Counted from the first letter of the stretch, positions 45,337 to 57,815 are shown. The stretch is DNA of 64,000 nucleotides from Loripinus fragilis (GCA_964019695.1 OZ026530.1:40546944-40610943), one strand, 5' to 3'. Numbers and translations: made by a program. Notes: generated by a model not told the origin, from the letters alone.

Positions 45337-45480
45337 TTGCTAATCAGTAAAATTTGGGCCCCATAGATCGCTAATTTGTTAAGTTATGCCCACAAATCGC
45401 CAACTAGTAAAATTGAGGCCCCCAATTCACTAATCAGTTAAATTTTGGCCCCAGAAATCAGTAAATTTTAGGCCCAAAAA
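45337..45480. repeat. about 30-bp tandem repeat next to the satellite
   Basis: Five diverged units of the type AATTC-CTAATCAGTAAAAT followed by TTGGGCCCC. Similar units in the same orientation recur at 54640-54785 beyond the other end of the satellite. Confidence 0.75.
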
Positions 45481-48400
45481 TTAGGAGCCTGTCTGGAGGC
45501 ATTTACGAGGGGGTAAAACAGGCCGGAATTTCCCCCCAGTCAGTTTTTCCCCGGGGAAAGAATGGGCCGGCCCATTCTTTCCCCGGGGAAAAAATAGGAC
45601 GGCCCATTCTTTCCTCACCCAGTCAGTTTCCCCCCCCCTAATAATTTCAAAAATCATAATGAAATTATTATTTCTTTGCATAAATTTAAAAAGCCGCTAT
45701 TAAATTAGCGAAAGTACTCAAACTTATTGCTGTTTGGTTGTGACTTCTAGGGGTTCCAACCATTCACTTTTAATTTCAGTCTTTTGGTTTATTGTACTCT
45801 TTCACTGTATCTGAATACTTTCGAATGACTTATGTCAAAGAGATCTTTGACTTAAAAACCCGTTTAGCTAACTGGTTCTTCTAAATAGGGGTGGGGAAAG
45901 ACTTGGCCAGCCCATTCTTTCCCCCTCCAAAATGATACTTCCTTTCTTTTTATCTTTACGTTAACACAACCCTTTCACCGTATCTGAGCTCTCATAATGA
46001 ATGAAATTTGTCAGGGAGAAATCAAGTTTACTAATTGCTCATTTTACTAATTGTTTAGCTAATTGGTTCTTCCAAATATAGGGGTGGGGAAAGACCAGGC
46101 TGGCCCATTCTTTAACCCCTCTATTATTTTCTATTCTGTCCATTTATCTCTCAGTCTTTTGGTTTAAACTATTCTTGCACAGTATCTGAACAGTCATGAT
46201 TGACTTATCCCAACGATAAATTCAAGTTAAGATAGGATTTAGCTAACTGCATGTTCCTTCTCAAAAGTGGGGTGGGGAAAGACTGGGCCGGCCCATTCTT
46301 TCCCCCTCCATTGTTTCCCAACCTTTCAATTTATCTGTCAGTCTTTTGGTATAAACTACTCTTACACTGAATCTAAACACTCATGATTGACATATCTCAA
46401 GGAGAAATTCAAGTTACAAGCATTCGGGCCAGCCCATTCTTTCCCCCCCCCCCCACCACTCCAAAATGTTACTTCCTTTCTATTTACCATTACGTTTACA
46501 CAACACTTTCACTGTAACTGAGCGCTCATAATGATTTAAATATATTAAGGAGAAATCCAAGTTTACTAATCGCTAATTTTACTAACTGTTTAGCTACATG
46601 TAATTGGTTCTTCAAAATAGTGGGGTGGGGAAAGACTAGGCCGGCCCATTCTTTCCCCCCTCCATTATTTTCTAACCTTTCAATCTATCTGTCAGCCTTT
46701 TGGTATAAACTTCTCTTACACTGTATCTGAACACTCATTATGGACTTATCCCAAGGAGAAATTCAAGTTAACAAGCATTTAGCCAAATGATTCTTCTAAA
46801 TATAGGGGTGGGTAAAGACTGGGCCAGCCCATTCTTTCCCCCCCCCCACCCCAACCCATCCAAAATGTTACTTCCTTTCTATTTATCTTTATGTTTACAC
46901 AACCCTTTCACTGTATCTGAGCTCTCATGATTGAAATATGTCAAGAAGAAATTCAAGTTTACTAATTTTACTTAATGTTTAGCTAATTGGTTATTCGAAA
47001 TAGTGGGGTGGGGAAAGACTAGGCCGGCCCATTCTTTCCCACCTCTATTATTTTCTAACCTTTCTATTTATCTCTCAGTCTTAAGGTTTAACCGACTCTT
47101 GCACTGTATATGAACACTCATGATTGTCTTGTCCCAAGGAGAAATTCAAGTTAAGAAAGCATTTAGCTAACTGCATGTTCTCTAAAGTTGGTGGGGAAAG
47201 ACTGGGCCGGCCCATTCTTTCCCCCCTCCATTGTTTCCCAACCTTTCAATTTATCTGTCAGTCTTTTGGTATAAACTACTCTTACAGTGAATCTGAACAC
47301 TCATGATTGACATATCCCAAGGAGAAATTCAAGTTACAAGCATTAGGCAAATTATTCTTTTAAATAGAGGGGTTGGGAAAAACTGGGCCGGCCCATTCTT
47401 TCCCCCCCACCCCTCCAAAATGTTACTTCCTTTCTATTTACCATTACGTTTATACAACACTTACACTGTAACTGAACTCTCATAATGATTTAAATATGTT
47501 AAGGAGAAATCCAAGTTGACTAATAGCTAATTTTACTAAATGTTTAGCTACATGTAATTGATTCTTCAAGATAGTAGGATGGGGAAAGACTAGGCCTGCC
47601 CATTCTTCCCCCCCCCCTCCATTATTTTCCAACCTTTCAATTTATCTGTCAGTCTTTTGGTTTGAACTTCTCTTACACAGTATCTGAACACTCATCATGG
47701 ACTTATCCCAAGGAGAAATTCAAGTTAAAGCACTTAGCTAACTGCATGTTCCTTTTCAATAGTGGGGTGGGGAAAGACTGGGCCGGCCCATTCTTTCCCC
47801 CCTCCATTGTTTCCCAACCTTTCAATTTATCTGTCAGTCTTTTGGTTAAAACTACTCTTACACTGAATCTGAACACATATGATATACATATACCAAGGAG
47901 AAATTCAAGTTACGAGCATTTAGCCAAATGATTCTTCTAAATAGAGGTGAGGAAAGAAAGGGCCGGCCCATTCTTTCCCCCTCCACCCCTCCAAAATGTT
48001 ACTTCCTTTCCATTTAACTTTACGTTTACACAACCCTTTCACTGTTTCTGAGCTCTCATGATAATAGAAATATGTCACGGAGAAATCCAAGTTTACTAAT
48101 TGCTTGTTTTACTAACTGTTTAGCTAATAGGTTCTTCAAAATAGTGGGTAGGGGAAAGACTAGGCCGGCCCATTTTTCCCCCCCTCCATTATTTTCTAAC
48201 CTTTCAATTTATCTGTCAGTCTTTTTTGTTTAAACTTCTCTTACACTGTATCTGAACACTCATTATGGACTTATACCAAGGAGAATTCAAATTTACAAGC
48301 ATTTAGCTAAATGATTCTTCTAAAAATAGGTGTGGGGAAAGATTCGGTTGGCCCATTCTTTCCCCCCCCCCACCCCTCCAAAATATTACTTCCTTTCTTT

Positions 48401-51299
48401 TTATTTTTATGTTTACACAACCCTTTCACTGTATCTGATCTTTTATGATTAAAATATATCAAGAAAAAATCCAAGTTTACTAATTGCTAATTTTACGAAC
48501 TGTTTAGCTAATTGGTTCTCCAAAATAGTGGGGTGGGGAAAGATGAGGCCGGCCCATTCATCCCCCCCTCCATTGTTTCCCAACTTTTCAATTTATCTGT
48601 AAGTATTTTGGTATAAACTACTCTAACACTGAATCTGAACACTCATCAAATACATATCCCAAGGAGAAATTCAAGTTACAAGCATTTAGCCAAATGATTC
48701 TTCTAAATAGAGGTGGGAAAGGACTGGGACGGCCCTTTCTTCCGCGCCCACCCCTCCAAAATGTTACTTCCTTTCTATTAATCTTTACATTTACACAACT
48801 AATTCACTGTATCTGAGCTCTCATGATGATAGAAATATGTCAAGGTGAAATCCAAGTTTACTAATTGCTAATTTTACTAACTGTTTAGCTAATTGGTTCT
48901 TCAAAATAGTGGGGTCGGGAAAGACTAGGCCGACCCATTCTTTCCCCCCTCCATTATTTTCTAACCTTTCAATTTATCAGTCAGTCTTTTGGTTTAAACT
49001 TCTCTTACACTGTATCTGAACACTCATTATGGACTTATCCCAAGGAGAAATTCAAGTTTACAAGCATTTAGCTAAATGATTCTTCTAAAATTAGGTGTGG
49101 GGAAAAACTGAGCTGGCCCATTCTTCCCCCCCCCCCCAACCCCTCCAAAATATTACTTCCTTTCTTTTTATCTTTATGTTCACACAACCCTTTCACTGTA
49201 TCTGAGCTCTCATGATTGAATTATATCAAGGAGAAATTCAAGTTTACTAATTTTACTAAATGTTTAGCTAATTGGTTCTTCGAAATAGTGGGGTGGGGAA
49301 AGATTAGGCCGGTCGATTCTTTCCCCCCTCTATTATTTTCTAACCTTTCTATTTATCTCTCAGTCTTTAGGTTTAAACTACTCTTAAACTGAATCTGAAC
49401 TCTCATGATTGACATATTCCAAGGAGAAATTCAAGTTACAAGCAGTTAGCCTGATGATTTTTCTAAATAGAGGGATGGGGAAAGACTGGGCAGGTCCATT
49501 CTTTCCCCCCGCCCACCCTCCAAAATGTTACTTCCTTTCTATTTATCTTTACGTTTAAACAACTTTCACTGTATTTGAGCTCTCTTGATTATTGAAATAT
49601 GTCAAGAAGAAATCCAAGTTTACTAATTGCTAATTTTACGAACTGTTTAGCTAATTGGTTCTTCAAAATAGTGGGATGGGGAAAGACTAGGCTAGCCCAT
49701 TCTTTCCCCCCTCCATTATGTTCTAACCTTTCAATTTGTCTGTCAGTCTTTTAGTTTAAACTACTCTTACACGGAATCTGAACACTCATTATGGACTTAT
49801 CCCAAGGAGAAATTCAAGTTAACAAGCATTTATCTAAATGATTCTTCTAAATATAGGGGTGGGGAAAGACTGGGCCAGCCCATTCTCCCCCCCCCCCTTC
49901 CCTCCAAAATGATACTTCCTTTCTATTTATCATTATGTTTACACAACCCTTTCACTGTATCCAAGCTCTCATAATTGAAATATGTCAAAGAGAAATTCAA
50001 GTTTACTAAATTAATTGGATGTTTAGCTAATTGGTTCTTCGAAATAGTGGGCTGGGGAAAGACTAGGTCGGCCCATTCTTTCCTGATTCTATTATTTTCT
50101 AACCTTTCTATTTATCTCTCAGTCTTTAGGTTTAACCAACTCTTGCACTGTATCTGAACACTCATGATTGTCTTGTCCCAAGGAGGAATTCAAGTTAAGA
50201 AAGCATTTAGCTAACTGCATGTTCCTTCTCAATAGTTGGATGGGGAAAAACTTGGCCGGCCCATTCTTTCCCCCCTCCATTGGGTTCTTACCTTTCAATT
50301 TAGCTGTCAGTCCTTTGTTTAACTACTCTTACACTGCATCTGAACACTCATTTTTGACATATCGCAAGGAGAAATTCAAGTTAAAAGCATTTAGCCAAAT
50401 GATTCTTCTAAATAGAGGGGTGGGGAAAGACTGGGCCAGCCCATTCTTCCCACCCTCCACCCCTCCAAAATGTTACTTCTTTTCTATTTATATTGACGTT
50501 TACACAACCATTTCACTGTATCTGAGCTCTCATGATTATTGAAATATGTCAAGAAGAAATCCAAGTTTTCTAATTGCTTATTTTACTAAATTTTTAGCTA
50601 ATTGGTTCTTCAAAATAGTGGGGTGGGGAAAGACTAGGCCGGCCCATTCTTCCCCCCCTCCATTATTTTCTAAACTTTCAATTTATCTGTCAGTCTTTTG
50701 GTTTAAACTTCTCTTACACGGTATCTGAACACTCATGATTGTCTTGTCCCAAGGAGGAATTCAAGTTAAGAAAGCATTTAGCTAACTGCATGTTCCTTCC
50801 CAATAGGGGGGTGGGGAAAGACTGGGCCGGCCCATTCTTCCACACCTACATTGTTTTCTTACCTTTCAATTTATCTGTCAGTCTTTTGGTTTAAACTACT
50901 CTTAAACTGAATCTGAACTCTCATGATTGACATATCCCAAGGAGAAATTCAAGTTATAAGCATTTAGCCAAATGATTCTTCTAAATAGAGGATTGGGAAA
51001 AGACTGGGCAGGCCCATTCTCCCCCCTCTCACCCCTCAAAAAGGTTACTTCCTTTCTATTTAACTTTACGTTTACACAACCCTTTCACTGTATCTGAGCT
51101 CTCATGATGATTGAAATATGTCAAGGAGAAATCCAAGTTTACTAATTGCTAATCTTACTAACTGGTTAGCTAATTGGTTCTTCAAAATTATGGGGTGGGG
51201 AAAGACTAGGCCGGCCCAATCTTTCCCCCCTCCATTATTTTCTAACCTTTCAACTTATCTGTCAGTTTTTTGGTTTAATCTTCTCTTACACTTTGTATT

Positions 51300-51510
51300 A
51301 TAAATATATTTTCTTATTTGTATAGGTCATGTTGATATTATAACAAGGTCCGAGTGGCCCTAAATCGCTCACCTGAGTTTTGTTTTAAAAGCTTACATAT
51401 TGATATCTGTTGACAATTGACCATGTTCCTGGTGGCACCTGGGGCAAGGCCGTTTTTGGCCCCAGGGGCACAATCTTTGCCCCCTCCAAAATGTTCCCAT
51501 CTTTCAATTT
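51300..51510. other. non-satellite spacer between array blocks
   Basis: Sequence without monomer homology separates the two subfamilies. It contains GGCCCTAAATCGCTCACCTG and a GGCACCTGGGGC...GGCCCCAGGGGC stretch. It marks the boundary between blocks 1 and 2. Confidence 0.75.
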
Positions 51511-54099
51511 ATCTTTTCAGTCTTTTGGATTATGCAACTCTTTGAATGTATCTGAACACTTTTGAATGACCTATTCCAAAGTGAGAATGGGCCAGCCCAT
51601 TCTCCCCCCCCCCTCCAAAATGTTGTGATCTTTCAATTTATTGTTTAGTCTTTCGGTTTATAATACTCTTTGACTGTATCTGAACAATTATGAATGACCT
51701 ATTCCAAAGAGAGATCAAATTTTTAACCAACAAGTTAATTGGTACTTCTGCATTGTGGGGGTGGGGAAAACTGGGTCGGCTTATTCTTTCCCCCCTCAAA
51801 TATGTTCTGATCTTTCTATTTATCCTCTAGACTTTTGGATTATGTTATTCTTTTGCTGTATCTGAACTCTCTTGACTTATGCAAAGCAGAGAATCAAGTT
51901 TTCAAACAAACACATTTATTCGTAATTGTAGGGTGGGGAAAGACTGGGCCGGCCCATTCTTTCCCCCCTTCTTAATCTTTCGATCTTTCTATTGATCGCT
52001 TCGTCTTTCGGTTTATGTTACTCTTTCACTCTATTTTAACATTTATGAAAGACCTATACCAAAGAGAGAATCAAGTTTTTAATCCAACAAGATTATTGGT
52101 ACTTCTACATTGTGGTGTGGGGAAAGACTGGGCGGGCCCATTCTTTCCCTCCTCCAAAGTGTTCGGATCTTTCTATTTATCCTCTAGACTTTTGGAATAT
52201 GTTATTCTTTTGCTGTATTTGAACTCTCTTGACTTATACCAAGCAGAGAATCAAGTTTTCAAACCAACAATTTTATTCGTAATTGTAGGGTGGGGAAAGA
52301 CTGGGCCGGCCCATTCTTTCCCCCCTCCTTAATCTTTCGATCTTTCTATTGATCGTTTCGTCTTTCGGTTTATGTTACTCTTTCACGGTATCTTAATATT
52401 TATGAAAGACCTATTCCAAAGCGAGAATCAAGTTTTCAATCAAACAAGATTATTAGTACTTCTACATTGTTGGGTGGGGAAAGACTGGGCGGGCCCAATC
52501 TTTCCCTCCTCCAAAAGGTATTGATCTATATATTTATCTTTCAGTCTGTTAAATAGTGCTGCTCTTTCATTGCATCTTAACACTAATGTATGACCTGTTC
52601 TAAAAAGAAAATCTAGTTTTCAAACCAACAAGTTTATTTGTACTTCTACGTTGTCGGGTGGGGAAAGACTGGGCCGGCCTAATCTTTCCCCCCTCCAAAC
52701 TGTTCCTATCGTTCTATTTATTTTTTCAGTCTTTTGGTTTATGCAACTCTTTGAATGTATCTGAACACTTTTGAATGACCTATTCCAAAGTGAGAATTAA
52801 TTTTTCTTACTTACAAGTTTATTGGTACTTCTACTTTGTGGGGTAGGGAAAGACCGGGCCCGTCCATTCTTCCCCTCCCTCCAAAATGTTTCGATCTTTC
52901 AATTTATTGTTTAGTCTTCCGGTTTATGTTACTCTTTGACTGTATCTGAACAATTATGAATGACCTATTCCTAAGAGAGATCAAGTTTTTAAACATACAA
53001 GTGAATTGGTACTTCTACATTGTGGGGTGGGGAAAAACTGGGCCGGCCCATTCTTTCCCCCCTCAAAAATGTTCTGATCTTTCTATTTATCCTCCAGACT
53101 TTTGGATTATGTTATTCTTTTGCTGTATCTGAACTCTCTTGACTTATAACAAGCAGAGAATCAAGTTTTCAAACCAACAAGTTTATTCGTAATTGTAGGG
53201 TGGGGAAAGACTGGGCCAGCCCATCCTTTCCCCCCTCCTTAATCTTTCGATCTTTCTATTGATGGCTTCGTCTTTCGGTTTATGTTACTCTTTCATTCTA
53301 TTTTAACATTTATGAAAGACCTATTCCAAAGAGAGAATCAAGTTTGTAATCCAACAAGATTATTGGTACTTCTACATGGTAGTGTGGAGAAAAACTGGGC
53401 CAGCCCATTCTTTCCCCCCTCAAAAATGTTTGGATCTTTCTATTTATCCTCCAGACTTTTGGATTATGTTATTCTTTTTCTGTATCTGAACTCTCTTTAC
53501 TTATACCAAGCAGAGAATCAAGTTTTCAAACCAACAAGTTTATTTGTAATTGTAGGGTGGGGCAAGACTGGGCAGGCCCATTCTTTCCCCCTCCTTAATC
53601 TTTCAATCCTTCTATTGATCAGTTAGTCTTTAGGTTTATGTTACTCTTTCACTGTATCTTAACACTTATGAATGACCTATTCCAAAGAGAGAATCAAGTT
53701 TTCAAACCAAACATTTTATTTGTACTGCTACATTTGGGGTGGGGAAAGACTGGGCCGGCCCATTCTCCTCCCCCCTCCAAAATGTTATGATCTTTCTGTT
53801 TATCTTTCAGTCTTTCAGTTTATGTTATTCTTTTACTGTATCTGAAGACTTATGAATGACTCATTCCAAAGAAATAATCAAATTTTCAAACCAAAAAGTT
53901 TATTGGTTATCCCCCTCCAAAGTGTTCCAACCTTTGTATTTTATCTAAGTGAATTGATTTTTCCAAATAGTGGGGTGGGGAAAGACTGGGCCGATTTTCC
54001 TTTAACCCATTCAAATAACCATTTTGAATTAAGAACATACTCATTTTGTTTTTTGAATAGGCTTACCATTTATAATCAAATCCTTCTACACCCTCTGCA

Positions 54100-54480
54100 C
54101 TTTGTGCTGTGTTGAGGGTGGTAGAGTTATAATACAGCTATTTCAGAATGATATTTAATTTGATTTAACTACACAATGACACATATATCATTTTTAAGCC
54201 TTTTCCAAAAAAAATAACACGGGGGGCAAAAACTGACTGGGTGGGGAAAAAACTGACTAGTCAAATCTTTCCCGGGGGGAAAAACTGACCCTTTGTGCTG
54301 TGTTGAGGGTGGTAGAGTTATAATACAGCTATTTCAGAATGATATTTAATTTGATTTAACTAAACAATGACACATATATCATTTTTAAGCCTTTTCCAAA
54401 AAAATAACACGGGGGGCAAAAACTGACTGGGTGGGGAAAAAACTGACTAGTCAAATCTTTCCCGGGGGGAAAAACTGACC
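54100..54480. repeat. 191-bp near-identical tandem duplication
   Basis: 54100-54290 and 54291-54480 differ by one substitution (CTACACAATG / CTAAACAATG) and one A in a poly-A run. Each ends in GGGGGGAAAAACTGACC. The similarity is far above that of the satellite monomers, so it is a recent event or an assembly artefact. Confidence 0.93.
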
Positions 54481-54560
54481 GGTCAGTTTTTTCCCCGGGG
54501 AAAGAATGGGTCAGCACATTCTTTCTGCGGGGAAAAAACTGACTGGGGAAAAAACTGACC

Positions 54561-55508
54561 GTTACACCGGAATAGCAGAATAGCGTTTTTCCATCAAGTT
54601 CGTTAACTGATTAAACGCGCCACTGTGCTATTCGGTATTTCTTTGCCCCCAAATCGCTTATCATTATATTTTATGTCTTAAGTCGCTAACTACTAGAAGC
54701 TCTCATTCTGCTAATGGTTAAATTTACCCTAAAAATTCGCCAACAGTTAAATTTTAGGGCCGTACTTCGTTAATAAGTAAACCCCATTGATACCCTTATG
54801 ATATGCACTTGAAATTAATCATCTCATCTTTAAAGCCTTCGGCAAAGAATAAAATGCTTTTGAGACTGTTTTCTGTTGTTCTTTTTTTAAAAAAAAGAGT
54901 AAATTAGGACAGTAGTACCGCATGGTTTGAAACCATTACGAGAGCAACCGTGTGATCATAATTCAAAATAATTTAGGAGAATTAATTACTATATGGTCTG
55001 GTTCCAAACTAGCGAAAACATTATACATCAAAGACATGGCAACCAGGGTGCTTCTTTACCTTTATAAGAATCTTAAAACATCTTCTTTGAAATAATGATC
55101 AGAAAAACGAAAAAATAACACTAATTTACTCTCTACAAAATAGCGAAAACTCTATAAACGAATATGACCTGTCAAAAACATGGCCACCAGGAGGCGTGAC
55201 TTATTGAAGAAAGGAACAATTCAAATATATTCCCTTAAAGCAACTCACATTTACAAGAGTCATGAAAACTTGGATCTTATTACCCCCTCCCCTTTATTTC
55301 ACTTTGAAAAAATAGTACTGCATTCATGGTCGAAACGGCACCAGGCTTAAGGATGACACATTAGGTGCGGGGGTAGAAAATGCAAGTTTTCACAACTTTG
55401 TAAACGGCGAGTTGCTTTGAAACATATTTTGATGGTTGACTCAGCGGGGACGAAGACCTCACGCATACCAAAAGGACAATTTTTTCGAAATAAGGATTAA
55501 CAATATAG
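54561..55508. other. array flank, no gene
   Basis: Includes diverged CGCTAA-CA-TTAAATTT-type units (54640-54785) like those at 45337-45480. Beyond them nothing is recognised. Confidence 0.55.
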
Positions 55509-55521
55509 GAATCAAGATTGA

Positions 55522-55722
55522 TTTTTGGTTTGATTTGATTCTTTATGTCCAATTAACAATCTTTCAGTTATACAGGGACGGGTCTTCCTGGGTTGAACCA
55601 GTACTAAGCTAGGATAAATGTGTCATACTCAAAGACCACAATGCAGTGATGCCAGTGAGGCTCAAACCCGATTCCCCCTCGGTCTTGAGTCAGGCACTCT
55701 ACCACTGAACCACTGCTCTCCC
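55522..55722 (-). mobile_element. tRNA-derived SINE-1 copy
   Basis: Antisense full copy: tail complement GGTTTGATTTGATTCTTT at the left, B-box complement GGCTCAAACCC, A-box complement CCACTGAACCACTG. More diverged than other copies. The 13-bp TSD GAATCAAGATTGA is exact at 55509-55521 and 55723-55735. Confidence 0.92.
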
Positions 55723-55799
55723 GAATCAAGATTGAAGTAGAATTGAACGTTTCAACAACATTTGCCTGATCTTGTCAGAAAGGGACAGCACGATGTCCT

Positions 55800-55968
55800 T
55801 CTTATAACAAAACAACAACACACGTCCCTTTGATAGATGTATACGCAGTGATTAAAACGTCCCACCAACAACTATGGGACCCAGGCATAAATTCTCACCC
55901 AACAGACTGGTGAAGCCGGGGATCTAACCTGCGACCCCCGGTTCATCAGCTACACCCTGGCAGCTCCT
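55800..55968 (-). mobile_element. SINE-3 (different tRNA-like head)
   Basis: Read on minus it begins GGAGCTGCCAGGGTGTAGCT, has GGGGTCGCAGGTTAGATCCC (B-box like) and ends with TTGGTGGGACGTTTTAATCA. Tail and TSD are not clear. Single copy in the window. Confidence 0.65.
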
Positions 55969-56860
55969 AGATGTATGAGGTGTTGTTTAAGCAAACCCGG
56001 GAAAAATGTAAACGAAACTGTAGCCCTAGGCAAGTGCTAACAGAGGAGTTGGGGTATAGGAAAGAGTTATTGTTGTGGTGGATGCTCTCAGATTCGCTGC
56101 AATTGCATTTTTTAGCTATTTTCAAATCCTTGCATGTTAAAACACCAGGTTACGTAGCGAAATCGCTTGGGATACGCCACCACTCGATAATGACCCACAC
56201 GTCCAGTGGAAGGTGTGTGGAGGGGGGGGGGGCGTCTATGTTCATTGTTTTCTGGCTAAATTATCAGGTTGACTTACAATCCACTGACTACTTTGCTCCA
56301 CACCCCTTCCTCGAGATATATGTATCAAACATGCCCCCAAAACATTTAAATTTGAGTATACCCCATCCCTGAAACTATTCCCAGTCTTAGCCTTAGCCTT
56401 AGAGTGGACCAAACATGACCTCCCCGCCACCACCAAAAAAATCCCATAAAGTAGCAACCCACACACCTCTCCCGCCCCCAGCAAAAAAAAAAAAAGAAAA
56501 AAAAAAGAATAAACAAAGAAATCACCAAATGAAAACATGCACATTGGTGGGGGGTGGAGGGGGGGGGGGCTATATTCAAAAGTTTCCGTCTTCAGAATTG
56601 GTTCCCCCTCAACTATACATTTCTAGCACGCACCCCACCGCACACACACACGCATGAAATATAGCTTACCCCCTTCCCCAAAGTATTCCTATCTTACCTT
56701 AAATTTAATTTGAGCCTAAAATGATCAAACATCCCCATTCAATTGCAACCCCCCCCCCCCCCACACACACACACACCTCACACGCACAATTATAATACTA
56801 TTCAATACGTCGTTGATCTCAAAATCAGGTTGAACAATTAATCAATTATTTGTTTGAGGC
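55969..56860. other. low-complexity G/C and CA-rich stretch, no gene
   Basis: G12 at 56221, A-rich 56480-56510, G-rich 56550-56570, C13 and (CA)n at 56748-56776. An open frame of 133 codons at 55971-56372 shows no recognisable domain and passes through the G run as Gly. Confidence 0.5.
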
Positions 56861-56864
56861 CACA

Positions 56865-56940
56865 ATGCAGCGCCTTTGCTGAGGCTCGAACCCGCAACCC
56901 CTCGATTTCGCCAATTAGTCACCGCGCTCCTCAATATAAT
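56865..56940 (-). mobile_element. SINE head fragment (tRNA-like)
   Basis: Minus strand: TGAGGAGCGCGGTGACTAAT, GGGGTTGCGGGTTCGAGCC, then GCGCTGCATTGTGGCCTC. It resembles the SINE-1 head and first part of its body. The 3' body and tail are missing. Confidence 0.65.
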
Positions 56941-56999
56941 CAACTTGGAATTGAGCCATACCATGCAAAAATGCGTCTTATGGATTTCTAGGCCGATCA

Positions 57000-57210
57000 G
57001 GTAAAATTCTAACCAGCCTCCTCAGCCACAGAAACAAGCTGCATCATTAACATTCTAGTTTTAGCATGATTAGGCTGGCTTTAACATCAGTAGATATCCT
57101 GCTATCAAAGAAGCGAAATAATGGATGCTGTTCAGACTGCGCAGACAGGCTGATCTGCGCCTTTGTTGGTCGCAATTGACATTAAGCAGGTTTTCACATG
57201 ACGAGGTTAA
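57000..57210 (+). repeat. GGGCCTC-ended MITE, degraded copy 3
   Basis: Keeps CTCCTCAGCCACAGAAACAA and CAGGCTGATCTGCGCCTTTG with TTGGTCGC, in the same order as 2831-3044. The termini are lost. Confidence 0.6.
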
Positions 57211-57299
57211 ATTGAATTTATATCAGTGACACGTCATGCATCACAACGAGAATAATTTCTTAAACTTATCTGTTCTACTTTTTTCTTTGAACTATCCAA

Positions 57300-57815
57300 G
57301 TGTGTTCGTCTTGTAAGGGGCAATCGTACCGTTAGGGGCAACCAATGTCGTAAGGGGTAATGGGCACCAAAAACTCGTCGCAGACACAAAGTGACGTCTA
57401 GAAGATGGTGCATACGGCTTATGTTTGAAAAATAAGTTGGAAAGGATATGATTTTTTTTACAAAAACAAAGCATTTAAGAACATTTTTTGAACAGAACAC
57501 CTTCATTAGCAACCACTAAAATGATATTACGCGTACACCTTACTCAGGAGAAAGTGTATCATTCGTTAAATGTAAACTTTCTTACGTCAGATTCTTTTGC
57601 CTCTTGTACAGAAATGGACATAGATATTTGGGAATAGCATTCTCCGTTTCCTTATATTAGGCTCCAAAACGGTAAAAACAGTGAAAACAGGACTACTCAC
57701 ATAGCTGATTCCATTGTTTATTGCCCCCCAAGCTCATGTCCGGATGCTCTCGTAAAAATTTCGTTTGCATAACCGTTTGATTGCCCGTTACGACATTACC
57801 ACCCGTGTAGCATCG
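57300..57815 (-). repeat. CGTAAGGGG-ended element, copy 2
   Basis: The reverse complement starts CACGGGTGGTAATGTCGTAA, has GGTTATGCAAACG and TTACGAGAGCATCCGGA, and ends with three CCCCTTACGACAT / CCCCTTAC-type words. Inverted partner of 44720-45215, so the two bracket the satellite array. Confidence 0.65.

Larger units (their letters stand above)
45500..54560. repeat. palindrome-centred satellite array with complex ends
   Basis: About 43 monomers of 170-200 bp. Each has GTGGGGAAAGACTGGGCC followed by GGCCCATTCTTTCCCCC, a near-perfect GC-rich palindrome of about 32 bp, joined by about 150 bp of AT-rich sequence (TTTATCT-TCAGTCTTTTGG, CACTGTATCTGAACACTCAT, GGAGAAATTCAAGTT). Block 1 (45.9-51.3 kb) alternates monomer types. 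Monomers with ACTAGGCCGG recur every 376-384 or 570-572 bp, so dimers and trimers are mixed. Block 2 (51.5-54.0 kb) is another subfamily with a seven-monomer period of about 1.27 kb. Both ends hold CAGTCAGTTTTT-CCCCGGGG palindromes in inverted order, as if the array sat inside a TIR element. Open frames across monomers are by-products. Confidence 0.88.

Noticed and set aside
45481..54115. Many open frames of 60-124 codons with repeated peptide words such as GVGKDWAGPFFPP across the satellite
   Set aside because: They follow the monomer repeat, differ in frame from unit to unit, and read straight through the palindrome. They are a by-product of repetition, not a repeat protein.
55971..56372. 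133-codon open frame, the longest that starts outside clear repeats after 50 kb
   Set aside because: No recognisable domain, passes through a G12 run, lies between SINE fragments, and has no splice or promoter support.
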